Assembly: GCF_031432315.1 (NCBI RefSeq)
Contig: NZ_JAVKGO010000004.1
Location: 62,001 to 126,000 of the forward strand
DNA length: 64,000 nt
Direction of reading: 5' to 3'
Source of the DNA: Serpentinicella sp031432315
GTDB taxonomy: Bacteria; Bacillota; Clostridia; Peptostreptococcales; Natronincolaceae
The notes beneath the pieces are model-generated. The model did no database searches. It had not been told where the DNA came from and saw only the letters and a list, made by a program, of their open reading frames with translations. The translations under genes were made by a program, and so were the position numbers. Each line of letters opens with the position of its first letter. The stretch's first letter is position 1. This document shows positions 1 through 7,860 of this stretch, piece by piece.

Positions 1-525
1 TAAACTAGATGTAGCTGCTTCATCGTATCCTGATTTTTGAACAAACAATATGACTATAAACCAAGTGGTTAAAAGTAAAATTGTTTTTTTCTTTATTTTT
101 TTTCTTAGCTCAGGGTTTTTAATGGATTTTTTCTCTGTCCCCATAGGCACCCATTTAATTGTTATTAAAATACCCATTAAATACAGTGTTATAATTAATG
201 AAAGTAATAGTTGCTGTGGAATAACAATTACTTTACTGAAAAACCCCAATAAAAGCATGAGAAATGTACTATAAACAAAACATTTATTAAAAGTGTCACA
301 ATGACTTCCACCAATTTTTCGCCTAAATAGAATAAAGGTTACTACTACTATTGTGGTAGATTTAAAAATATTTAATATATATGCAAATACGAATATTGTA
401 ATAAATTTAAGAAACTCACCTAAAAACACCTGTAACCCGTAGCTTAAAATTCCCCTTTTTTCATCACTGTACTTTAATTCATGACAAATATAAGACGAAA
501 TACTATCAGATAGTTTTTGCACCAT
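1..525 (-). CDS. agrB: AgrB-like propeptide-processing membrane protease (partial)
   Basis: AgrB proteins are membrane endopeptidases that trim and help cyclise the AgrD quorum-sensing propeptide. The frame is open for 175 codons from an ATG at 525 to the window edge, so the C-terminus and any agrD gene lie outside. GGSHCDTFNKC (residues 72-82) puts H75 and C82 seven residues apart, the spacing of the catalytic pair in staphylococcal AgrB. A KWVPMGTEKK stretch near residue 124 matches the later conserved Lys/Pro segment. Several hydrophobic segments separate these. AAGGGGGG precedes the start, and only 4 bases separate it from the stop of the kinase gene, so coupled translation is likely. Family assignment is firm; the signalling peptide and its target are not visible. 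Confidence 0.85.
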   Translation of the reverse strand, partial: MVQKLSDSISSYICHELKYSDEKRGILSYGLQVFLGEFLKFITIFVFAYILNIFKSTTIVVVTFILFRRKIGGSHCDTFNKCFVYSTFLMLLLGFFSKVIVIPQQLLLSLIITLYLMGILITIKWVPMGTEKKSIKNPELRKKIKKKTILLLTTWFIVILFVQKSGYDEAATSSL

Positions 526-529
526 AACT

Positions 530-1381
530 CTATTCCCCCCTTGGTAAAATAGCAGTAAAAACTACAGTCTTTCTAGCTGTGTTTTCAACATTTATACTTC
601 CATTATACTTGTCCATTATTTTTTTACAAATATGCAGTCCATATCCCCTTGTTTTTACGTCCTTTGTTGATATTCCCGCTTCAAATAATGCTTTTTGAAT
701 ATTATTGCTTATGCATCCTGGATTTTCAATTTGAATTGAATATCCTCTTTTGCAATGACCTAATGTTATATTAATCCATCTTTCATCCTTTGGCATCAAT
801 ATAGCTGCTTCTATTGCATTTTCTATTAAATTGGTGGCCAAATTATTTAGCTCCCAGGAATTTAACTTGATTTTATCTATTTTTTCCTTGCAATTTATCT
901 CAAAATTAATTCCCTTTTCCTGGGCTACTTCTCTTTTCGTATTTAATATAGCTGTTAGCACAGGATGGCCCACTCTTATAATCTGATTTGTTGTTCTATA
1001 CTCCTTACTAATACCCGTTATGTAATTTGATAGTTCTTCATATTCCTGTAAGTATAATAATGCATTTATTGATTGTATATGACTGACATAATCATGCCTT
1101 TCGGTTTTAAGTAATGTGATTAATTCTTCTACGGCTTTCATATTTGTCTTAACTAAATTTAACTCTGTTTGCTTTGCCTCGTACTCTCCCACCCTTGCAA
1201 GGGAAATAATCACTAAAATCGTTATACTAATAATTAAAATGTTATATATAAATATATTGTTCTTTAATGAATCTAGAGAGTCTGCCATTCTTATTGATGT
1301 ATTAAGCATTAAAATTAGAATCGTTTGAAATAAAATTGTAAAAATTAAAATATATTTTCCCGTATTTTTCAGTCTAATCAC
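530..1381 (-). CDS. AgrC-like (HPK10) sensor histidine kinase
   Basis: This is a 283-residue histidine kinase with two N-terminal membrane segments (about 11-28 and 45-62). The phospho-acceptor motif ERHDYVSHIQSI has its His at residue 96. An N-box (NLIENAIEAA) and a G-box (GYGLHICKKI) of a GHKL ATPase follow. The RHD..xH H-box is typical of AgrC-type kinases that sense peptides. Its GTG start overlaps the end of the upstream membrane-module gene by 8 bases, and its stop lies 4 bases before agrB. AgrC-like kinases usually carry a 5-7 helix sensor of about 150 residues fused to the kinase. Here most of that module is encoded separately. No response regulator gene is visible in the window. Confidence 0.85.
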   Translation of the reverse strand: MIRLKNTGKYILIFTILFQTILILMLNTSIRMADSLDSLKNNIFIYNILIISITILVIISLARVGEYEAKQTELNLVKTNMKAVEELITLLKTERHDYVSHIQSINALLYLQEYEELSNYITGISKEYRTTNQIIRVGHPVLTAILNTKREVAQEKGINFEINCKEKIDKIKLNSWELNNLATNLIENAIEAAILMPKDERWINITLGHCKRGYSIQIENPGCISNNIQKALFEAGISTKDVKTRGYGLHICKKIMDKYNGSINVENTARKTVVFTAILPRGE

Positions 1382-1841
1382 CTGCTATATCCCATAAATA
1401 AAATTTTTTATTTTTGATTACAAATAAGAGTAATAATGATGAGAAAAATACTGGTATAAAACAAAGGATCGTTTCTTTAGAATTGTCTATTAATGAAGTA
1501 AATTCAGGCTCAAAAAAAACATCTAAAACCATTAATACAATGCTTTGAGTAATCCCTTGTGTAGCTCCTCCTATTAGTACAGGTATAATGGCCTTGTAGT
1601 ATCTTATTTTAAAACAAATAATTGCTAGAAAATAAAAAGAAGCCAGTTGTACAATCACAGAATAGGCCAACCCCATGTTTGCAGCCATTACTATAAAAGC
1701 AACTATTGCTTGTATAACCGATGCAGCCAATAATGGGGCTATTTTAATATTTTTAATATTGCAAAGATTTAAACCTATTAAGAATATGAGAATTGCCTCT
1801 GGAAATGAAACGAAAATCGAAACATATAAATAATTTAGCAT
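1374..1841 (-). CDS. Polytopic membrane module paired with AgrC-like kinase, copy 1
   Basis: This 155-residue protein is almost entirely hydrophobic, with about five predicted membrane helices and a basic C-terminal tail (KNKKFYLWDI). It overlaps the kinase gene by 8 bases. It is clearly paralogous to the next gene upstream (2009-2491): both begin MLNYLYVSIFVSFPE and end at the same point after the KNK-FYL-DI motif. Length and position resemble the detached N-terminal sensor domain of an AgrC-type kinase, so I infer that it helps sense the signal peptide. This is inference from context; no catalytic motif is present. Confidence 0.6.
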   Translation of the reverse strand: MLNYLYVSIFVSFPEAILIFLIGLNLCNIKNIKIAPLLAASVIQAIVAFIVMAANMGLAYSVIVQLASFYFLAIICFKIRYYKAIIPVLIGGATQGITQSIVLMVLDVFFEPEFTSLIDNSKETILCFIPVFFSSLLLLFVIKNKKFYLWDIAGD

Positions 1842-2008
1842 CTTTATCCCCCTAGCCTCTTTTAAATAAGTTAACTAAAACAATTATAATGAATATCAAA
1901 TAATTGCAAATAGTTATATTGGTCTTTAGTGCTCTAAAGGACTATTTAAATACTTATTGGAAATAAAATCGGATTTTTTGAGGTGCATCGGAGAGGTTGA
2001 ATATATTT

Positions 2009-2491
2009 TTATTGTTTCCTATTCCTCTCAGCTTCTATATCCTTTAAGTAAAATCTTTTATTTTTAATTACTAATAAGAGTAGTAATGATGTTAAAAGTA
2101 CAGGTAGGAAACAAAGAATAGTAACTTTAAAGTTTTCTACTAATGAAGTAATGTCCACTTCAAAAAAAACATCTATAATCATTAGTACAATACTTTGAAT
2201 AATTCCTTGTACAGCTAATCCTATTATTACAGGTATAATGGCCTTGTCGTATTTTATTTTAAAGAAAATAATAACTAAAAAATATAATGAAGCTATTTGT
2301 ATTATTGCTGAATATACTAACCCTATATTTGCAGTCATTACTATAAACGCAACCATTGTTTGTAAAATTGATGTAGCTAATAAGGGGCATAATTTGATAT
2401 TTTTAATATTAGAAAGATAGAGACCTATTAATAATACAAGAATTACTTCTGGGAATGAAACAAAAATCGAAACATATAAATAATTTAGCAT
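2009..2491 (-). CDS. Polytopic membrane module paired with AgrC-like kinase, copy 2
   Basis: This 160-residue integral membrane protein is a close paralogue of the downstream gene at 1374-1841, with the same N-terminus, helix pattern and tail (KNKRFYLKDI). The two are separated by 167 bases in which I see no gene. It is the first gene of the agr-like locus on the minus strand. A row of Spo0A-box-like heptamers lies about 95-185 bases upstream of its start. Function is unknown; a role as a second sensor or immunity-like module for the kinase is inference from duplication and context. Confidence 0.55.
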   Translation of the reverse strand: MLNYLYVSIFVSFPEVILVLLIGLYLSNIKNIKLCPLLATSILQTMVAFIVMTANIGLVYSAIIQIASLYFLVIIFFKIKYDKAIIPVIIGLAVQGIIQSIVLMIIDVFFEVDITSLVENFKVTILCFLPVLLTSLLLLLVIKNKRFYLKDIEAERNRKQ

Positions 2492-2584
2492 ATTTATCCC
2501 CCAATTTAATTAATCATGACATATCAGTATGATATAAAAGGGTATATCTTATTAAGCATAATATCATATATGTATTTAAGCTTG

Positions 2585-2677
2585 TGTCGAATACCGTCGA
2601 AAGAAATATGATTTGTCATATTTTTGTCGAAAGGTTATATTTGTTCCCTAAATACTTAATCTGTAAATACTTCGACC
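2585..2677. promoter_or_regulatory. Cluster of Spo0A-box-like heptamers upstream of agr-like locus
   Basis: Within 93 bases there are TGTCGAA at 2585-2591, CGTCGAA at 2595-2601, TTGTCGAA at 2624-2631 and an inverted TTCGACC at 2671-2677. The known Spo0A recognition heptamer is TGTCGAA (TTCGACA on the other strand). Two copies match exactly and two have one mismatch. They lie in the leader of the agr-like genes, suggesting control by the sporulation/stationary-phase regulator. This is sequence match only. Confidence 0.45.
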
Positions 2678-2725
2678 TCTGAAAAAAATATCCTTCAACT
2701 GTTCTTCTAAGGTAACAGGTATAAC

Positions 2726-2754
2726 AAAACCAAGACTTCAATTGTCTTGGTTTT
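2726..2754 (-). terminator. Rho-independent terminator of the DUF5673-like gene
   Basis: A perfect 11-base inverted repeat (AAAACCAAGAC and its complement) surrounds a 7-base loop, 30 bases past the stop of the minus-strand gene at 2784-3290. The stem ends in a T run on both strands. Confidence 0.7.
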
Positions 2755-2783
2755 ATTAATGGCTCATCGAATTTGGTTAAAAG

Positions 2784-3290
2784 TCACTGGCTTTTCTCAT
2801 AGTTAAAGGTTAAAAATGCTCTCAAGTCCTGACTTCTTTCAACACTTCTCATATCAATGATAATTTGATCGGTTCTCTTATTTTTTATTTCAATTTTTAA
2901 TATCTCTTCTCGTGTTTCTTTTAATGATGTCATCTGTGACCACTTTGTAAATTTACCAGTCTCATAAATGCCATTTTCATATATTTCAATTTTTCGAAAA
3001 GCACTTATCCCTATTATTATCATAAATGTGTTGAAGAGTATTACATATAATATCAAAATTTTTTCTGGGGCATTTGCAAAGTGTAATAGCATGAATACAT
3101 TGACTAACAATCCAAATGATACTGTTAATGTTTGTGTACTTGACTTGTGTTTAAAGCGATCTAAAAGATCTCCACCAAATCTTTTGGCCCTATAAAAATG
3201 TATCGCCCTATTTATAACAATAACTGTTCCAATCAAAATGATCATATTTATACTAAATATAAAACCAAATATTTTATAAATAATATCCAT
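2784..3290 (-). CDS. Membrane protein with DUF5673-like C-terminus
   Basis: This is a small membrane protein of about 168 residues. Two hydrophobic segments form the first part, followed by two more helices around the middle. The C-terminal soluble part contains IYENGIYETGKFTKWSQM, a pattern typical of the uncharacterised DUF5673 family. I place the start at the ATG at 3290, preceded by AAGGTGGGG about 10 bases upstream, rather than the longer frame from 3335, which has no ribosome site. A decayed relative of its C-terminal domain lies at 63075-63269. A palindrome of the recurrent intergenic element (3324-3352) sits just upstream. No function can be given. Confidence 0.6.
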   Translation of the reverse strand: MDIIYKIFGFIFSINMIILIGTVIVINRAIHFYRAKRFGGDLLDRFKHKSSTQTLTVSFGLLVNVFMLLHFANAPEKILILYVILFNTFMIIIGISAFRKIEIYENGIYETGKFTKWSQMTSLKETREEILKIEIKNKRTDQIIIDMRSVERSQDLRAFLTFNYEKSQ

Positions 3291-3323
3291 ATAGCCATAT
3301 CCCCACCTTACTATTAGTGATCT

Positions 3324-3352
3324 AGGAAATTGCATTATCTGTACAATTTCCT
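3324..3352. repeat. Recurrent intergenic palindrome, copy 1
   Basis: AGGAAATTG (3324-3332) and its perfect inverse CAATTTCCT (3344-3352) flank an 11-base spacer, about 35 bases upstream of the start at 3290. The same half-site, usually as ATTATGCAATTTCCT, recurs upstream of genes at 17.9, 21.3, 29.6 and 30.7 kb. Confidence 0.5.
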
Positions 3353-3475
3353 ACAAATCATTTAGTTCTAGTTAATTAGCTTGATTCCCTTTATTTCTTT
3401 CCTTGTTTTTACCTTTAAAGTTTAATTTCTGTTATATTAGGTTTTAATGCTTGTTAAAAAATAAGTCATTTGCTT

Positions 3476-5662
3476 TTAATCTAGCTTTAACTTTTTAAGT
3501 GCATCGGCAAGAGCGGTGTTGATCGGTTCTTCACTAGCTTTTTTCTGTTCTTTTAAATATTTAGATACTTCTCTTTTTGATGCGTTATTACCCTGTTTTT
3601 TCTTTCTTTCGTTAAAGGAAGAAAGCTTCTCCCTATGTCCACAGGGACATGCAAAAATCTGTCCTTCTCCTTCACCTCGAAGTTCAAGTTTCTTTTTACA
3701 ATTCGGGCATCGGGCGTTGGTAAGTCTTGATATTCCCTTTTTATATCCGCAGTCCCTATCTTGACAGATGTGCATTTTGCCTTTTTTATTTTTCACTTCA
3801 AGAAGGTACTTCCCACACTCTGGACATTTGTTCCTAGTTAAATTGTCATGTTTAAATTTATTTTCACTTTGTTTAATTTCATTAATCAAGGTTTTTGCAT
3901 AACTGCGCATATCTTTTACAAAGTGATCTTTCTTTAAACTTCCCTTTGCGATTGCATTTAGTTTTTGTTCCCACTGAGCGGTTAACTCTGGAGATTTTAG
4001 ATCCTCTGGAACGAGATCAAGGAGCTGTTTTCCTTTAGAAGTTATATAAATATCTTTTCCTTTTAACTCTAATAAAAAAGTGTTAAACAGTTTATCTATA
4101 ATATCCGCTCTAGTGGCTACGGTGCCTATTCCTCCGGCTTCCCCCAGGGTTTTGATTAAATCCTTACTGGTGTCCTTCATATATTTTGCTGGATTTTCCA
4201 TTGCAGAAAGCAAAGTAGCTTCATTGAATCTTTTCGGTGGCTGTGTTTCTCCTTGGGTTTGGGTTACGCTACTTATCTCTAGCGTATCTCCATCCTTTAA
4301 TGTAGGTAAAATTTGATCCTTTAATTCTTCCTCTGCTTCATCATCATACTGGTTAGAATAAACTTCTTTCCAGCCTTGATGGTTAACGATTTTACCTTTT
4401 GCAATGAATGTTTCATTTTCTATATTTGCCCTTATCGTAGTTTGTTCATATTCAAAGGGCGGGAATAGCACAGCTAAAAATCGCTTTACTACTAAATCAT
4501 ATATTTTTCTTTCCCGGTCACTTAAGGCGCCTAGGTGTACCCGTTGCTCTGTAGGGATAATTGCATGGTGATCTGAAACTTTGCTATTGTCGACAAAGCT
4601 CTTTGATGTTCTGATTGGTTTATTTAAAATTTTATTGGCGTAACTAGCGTATGGTCCGACTCCACAGGCCTTTATCCTATCTTTTAATGTCTCTACAATA
4701 TCAGAGGAAATATATCTAGAGTCTGTTCTTGGATAGGTTAGTAGCTTATGGCTTTCGTATAGTCTTTGCATAATACCAAGGGTCTCTTTTGCAGCGTATC
4801 CAAATAGCTTATTTGCATCCCGTTGTAGTTCTGTAAGGTCGTAGAGTCCTGGTGCGTAGCTTTTCTTCTTTTTTTTGCTCACTTCATTGATCTTTAGTTT
4901 TTTATTCTGCACCTTTTTTTCAATATCAAGCACTTCGTTTTTATTAAATGTCTTTATATCCTTTGACTTATTATGCTGCCATACTAAATCAAAGTCCTTT
5001 GTTTTTACTTTCAGACCATAGTAGGTTTGGGGTTTAAAATTACGGATAGCTTCTTCTCTTTGTGCGATCATTGCTAATGTAGGCGTCTGTACTCGCCCGC
5101 AGGAGAGCTGTGCATTGTACTTTGTTGTTAGTGCTCTTGTAGCGTTAATACCTACTAACCAGTCTGCTTCTGATCTTGCTACTGCTGATGCATATAGATT
5201 TTCGTAGGCTTTTCCGTTTTTCAAATTGCTAAAGCCTTCTTTTATTGCCTTATCCGTTACAGATGAAATCCAAAGACGTTTAATTGGCTTGTTTGGTCGG
5301 GCTTTTTCTATAATCCACCGAGCTACTAGCTCTCCTTCTCGACCGGCATCCGTAGCAATTACAATTTCTTTTACATCTTTACGATTCATCTGAGTTTTTA
5401 CACTATTAAATTGTTTGCTGGTTTTTTTAATTACAACCAGTTTTAAATAATCAGGAAGTATAGGCAAATCTTCTAGCTTCCACGTGGCATAGTTTTTACC
5501 GTACGCCTCTGGATCTGCTAAAGTTACTAGGTGCCCCAAAGCCCAGGTTACAATGTCTGTGGTGCCTTCAAGAAATCCATTCCCTTTTTTATTGCAATTT
5601 AGCACTCTGGCAATGTCTCGTGCCACAGAGGGTTTTTCTGCTAAGATTAATCTTTTACTCAA
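3476..5662 (-). CDS. topB: DNA topoisomerase III (type IA)
   Basis: This single-strand-passing topoisomerase relaxes negatively supercoiled DNA and decatenates replication intermediates. The Toprim domain opens the protein (LILAEKPS) and carries the acidic ATDAGREGE motif near residue 103-111. The active-site Tyr lies in LTYPRTDSRY near residue 310. The C-terminus adds two zinc-ribbon-like Cys clusters (CPEC..CQDRDC and CPNC..CPC). At about 728 residues it fits the Firmicutes TopB family. The frame can be opened at a TTG at 5671, but the TTG at 5662 (start MSKRLILAEKPS) is correctly spaced, 10 bases after AAGGA, so I use it. It is a monocistronic-looking housekeeping gene. Confidence 0.95.
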   Translation of the reverse strand: MSKRLILAEKPSVARDIARVLNCNKKGNGFLEGTTDIVTWALGHLVTLADPEAYGKNYATWKLEDLPILPDYLKLVVIKKTSKQFNSVKTQMNRKDVKEIVIATDAGREGELVARWIIEKARPNKPIKRLWISSVTDKAIKEGFSNLKNGKAYENLYASAVARSEADWLVGINATRALTTKYNAQLSCGRVQTPTLAMIAQREEAIRNFKPQTYYGLKVKTKDFDLVWQHNKSKDIKTFNKNEVLDIEKKVQNKKLKINEVSKKKKKSYAPGLYDLTELQRDANKLFGYAAKETLGIMQRLYESHKLLTYPRTDSRYISSDIVETLKDRIKACGVGPYASYANKILNKPIRTSKSFVDNSKVSDHHAIIPTEQRVHLGALSDRERKIYDLVVKRFLAVLFPPFEYEQTTIRANIENETFIAKGKIVNHQGWKEVYSNQYDDEAEEELKDQILPTLKDGDTLEISSVTQTQGETQPPKRFNEATLLSAMENPAKYMKDTSKDLIKTLGEAGGIGTVATRADIIDKLFNTFLLELKGKDIYITSKGKQLLDLVPEDLKSPELTAQWEQKLNAIAKGSLKKDHFVKDMRSYAKTLINEIKQSENKFKHDNLTRNKCPECGKYLLEVKNKKGKMHICQDRDCGYKKGISRLTNARCPNCKKKLELRGEGEGQIFACPCGHREKLSSFNERKKKQGNNASKREVSKYLKEQKKASEEPINTALADALKKLKLD

Positions 5663-5743
5663 TTTAAACAAATCCTTTCAGTTTATAAAACAGCGAAGGA
5701 TTCTCCGGCTTATATAGTTGTCCCTAAAGTTAAAAAACTGAAA

Positions 5744-5780
5744 GTCAACACCGAGATACTTCACTTCGTTCAGTATGACA
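5744..5780. repeat. Dispersed intergenic repeat (degenerate copy)
   Basis: This stretch contains GAGATACTTCACTTCG followed by CAGTATGACA. It is the reverse complement of the 37-base unit found in tandem at 23022-23132, with several mismatches. Another partial copy lies at 6469-6500. Confidence 0.5.
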
Positions 5781-5809
5781 TACTAACATTCCTTTTATTT
5801 AAAATCTAA

Positions 5810-6271
5810 TTATTTTAGATTAGTCTTTTCAATCGCCATTATTTCTTTTAAAAGCTTTTTAAGTCCTTCTTCAAAAAGCCTATTATCTTCTTTGCTTCTT
5901 TTTGGTATTTTACTATACTTTTTTTGTTTCATTCTCATCTGTTGATTAATGTGTCTTTTCATTAAAAGACCATCTATATTTTCCTTTGTATATTCCCAGC
6001 CATTTTGGTGAATAGCATAGGCATCTTTACCAAGGGCTAAGGCCGCTACCCCATAATCTTGGGTTACAATGATATCCCCTTTTTTGGCATTGTTAATTAG
6101 CACTAAATCAGCCATGTCTCTTCCCTGATCCACGGTAATAATTTTTGCATAGTCATCATTTAGTTCATGACATATATTTTTAACCATAATAACTTCTATT
6201 TTATGCTGTTTTGCTACATCTAAAATAATATCTTTTACAGGACACCCGTCGGCGTCTACTAATATTCTCAC
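5810..6271 (-). CDS. UPF0178 (YaiI/YqxD, DUF188) family protein
   Basis: This protein of about 153 residues belongs to the widely conserved YaiI/YqxD family, which has a PIN-like fold and no settled function. The N-terminal MRILVDADGCPV motif and the central TVDQGRDMADLVLIN and DIIVTQDYGVAALAL acidic clusters are the family signatures. The C-terminus is strongly basic. The start is the GTG at 6271, eight bases after AGAGG; ATG and GTG codons at 6277 and 6280 lie inside the ribosome site. A cyclophilin gene lies upstream on the same strand, but a terminator (6304-6326) separates the two. Confidence 0.85.
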   Translation of the reverse strand: MRILVDADGCPVKDIILDVAKQHKIEVIMVKNICHELNDDYAKIITVDQGRDMADLVLINNAKKGDIIVTQDYGVAALALGKDAYAIHQNGWEYTKENIDGLLMKRHINQQMRMKQKKYSKIPKRSKEDNRLFEEGLKKLLKEIMAIEKTNLK

Positions 6272-6303
6272 AGCCATCACCTCTTTACGACAAATAAAAA
6301 TAT

Positions 6304-6326
6304 AAAGGGCAATGTAATTGCCCTTT
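6304..6326 (-). terminator. Terminator between cyclophilin and UPF0178 genes
   Basis: AAAGGGCAAT and its perfect inverse flank a 3-base loop. On the minus strand a T-rich tail follows, so it would end the cyclophilin transcript. Confidence 0.65.
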
Positions 6327-6360
6327 GGTTCTCTTCTTTCAGTTTGTTAGTTGGACAGTT

Positions 6361-6430
6361 GATGTTTTTTAACAATTGTTGAGCAGTTGTTTAGCTGTAG
6401 TTAAACAGTTGTTTAACTATTGCTTAACTA
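6361..6430. repeat. Degenerate short tandem repeats
   Basis: Imperfect copies of AGTTGTTTAACT and related words follow one another in the 185-base space after the cyclophilin gene. They look like slipped low-complexity DNA; no gene or site is apparent. Confidence 0.3.
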
Positions 6431-6510
6431 TCGTTCCGCTATCGTAATAAGTTGGAAAGCGCAAAGGAGTCAAACTCGAGATACTTCACCGTTGTTACAG
6501 TAAGCCTCTT

Positions 6511-6942
6511 TTACGCCTCTTCTACTGTTAATTTAATCATTTTGTCCCCTGCTCTAATATCATCTACAACATCTAAACCTTCAATCACTTTTCCAAAAAC
6601 TGTGTGTTCTCCATCTAAATGTGGTTGTGGGCTATGGCAAATAAAGAACTGACTTCCACCTGTATCTCTTCCAGCATGGGCCATTGAAAGACTTCCTCTT
6701 TGATGCTTGTTGGGATTATTTTCTAATTCGCATTTTATGGCGTATCCTGGGCCACCTGTTCCTGTACCATGGGGGCATCCTCCTTGAATTACAAAGTCTG
6801 GGATTACTCTGTGAAATGTTAGACCATCATAAAATCCTTCTTTTATTAGTTTTTCAAAGTTTGCTACGGTACCAGGAGCATCTTTTTCAAATAACTCTGC
6901 CACCATCGTACCTTTTTCTGTTTCAAAAATAACTTTTTTCAT
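6511..6942 (-). CDS. ppiB: Cyclophilin-type peptidyl-prolyl cis-trans isomerase
   Basis: This 143-residue cytoplasmic protein folds proline-containing substrates by cis-trans isomerisation. The cyclophilin core is complete: FHRVIPDFVIQGG (active-site Arg and Phe), GGSQFFICHS, and HLDGEHTVFGKVIEG. No signal peptide is present. The ATG follows AGGAGGG at good spacing. The gene stands alone, with a terminator after it. Confidence 0.95.
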   Translation of the reverse strand: MKKVIFETEKGTMVAELFEKDAPGTVANFEKLIKEGFYDGLTFHRVIPDFVIQGGCPHGTGTGGPGYAIKCELENNPNKHQRGSLSMAHAGRDTGGSQFFICHSPQPHLDGEHTVFGKVIEGLDVVDDIRAGDKMIKLTVEEA

Positions 6943-7124
6943 ATGTATACCCTCCTAATTTTCTTCATTGCTACATTTTTATTGTTGCCATATTATAGTA
7001 TAATTCATTCAGTTCAATACTTGAAGTATTATTTAAAGACTGTTACTTATCTTTGAATAACAAGATGCATAGCATCCCAATAAATTGAAGTTTATTATCT
7101 CTAAATTACATATTAATACTAGTT

Positions 7125-7688
7125 TTAACTACACAAAATTTTTTTCTTTTCTATAGCAAATTCCTCATCCGTAATAATCCCTCTATCTTTTAGTGATGCT
7201 AACTTTTCTAATTTTTCATATGGGTCATCATCAGATTTTGATGTTTGCTGAGATTGTGTGTTATTTTTTACTTGCTCCAATGTTTCTAGTGCTTCTTGTA
7301 CTTTGTTTGTAAAGTTTTTAACGGTTTTTTTCCAGACGTTCTCTATTTTCCGTGACTTTGCCCCATCTGTAATAATTATTTTTCCAAAAAATATACCTGT
7401 AGATCCGGAAACTGCGTTAACTCTATTCAAAGGAATAATTTCTTGCTTCATGCCATAAATCATCCCTTTATCTAAAAATATAATCCTCTTATCAGTTAGG
7501 GTAATTAACCACGTACTTCCATCCATTAATCCTGAAGAAAAGCCTAGCACTTGCTCTCCTTCACGTAATACTTGGGGTAAATAATGCAATTCTTTTTTTG
7601 TAAAGAATTGATCGTCTCCCATTTCCTTTGCAATACGGTTATACTCATTTTGCAACTCATCCTTTGATGCATTTTTAAAATCAAACAC
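7125..7688 (-). CDS. Bacterial PH-domain plus SHOCT-domain protein
   Basis: This 187-residue cytoplasmic protein has an N-terminal bacterial PH-like domain (about 35-135; ITLTDKRIIFLDKGMIYGMKQEIIPLNRV is characteristic of the YokE-like bPH family, here split by my reading into two motifs). A short polar linker leads to a C-terminal SHOCT motif (YEKLEKLASLKDRGIITDEE, about 155-185), which often accompanies oligomerisation or membrane-linked proteins. Function is unknown. It lies between monocistronic genes and gives no operon clue. Confidence 0.7.
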   Translation of the reverse strand: MFDFKNASKDELQNEYNRIAKEMGDDQFFTKKELHYLPQVLREGEQVLGFSSGLMDGSTWLITLTDKRIIFLDKGMIYGMKQEIIPLNRVNAVSGSTGIFFGKIIITDGAKSRKIENVWKKTVKNFTNKVQEALETLEQVKNNTQSQQTSKSDDDPYEKLEKLASLKDRGIITDEEFAIEKKKILCS

Positions 7689-7830
7689 AGTATCTCCTCC
7701 CTTATCATATGTATTAAGTGTAGGTATACTTCTTATTTTAACATGAAACTATGGCTTATTATTTTTTATTTGTAAGTACCTATGATTAATTGAGTTGTGC
7801 AGCACTTCTTTATTGTCTTAAAACTACAAA

Positions 7831-7860
7831 ATAAAGAAGCGGATAATACCGCTTCTTTAT
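7831..7860 (-). terminator. Terminator of the large surface-protein gene
   Basis: A perfect 12-base stem (ATAAAGAAGCGG and its inverse) with a 6-base loop abuts the stop codon at 7860. A T-rich tail follows on the minus strand. Confidence 0.7.

Noticed and set aside
1842..2008. An agrD-like peptide gene between the two membrane-module genes
   Set aside because: No short frame with a ribosome site and a Cys-containing core is present; agrD more likely follows agrB outside the window.
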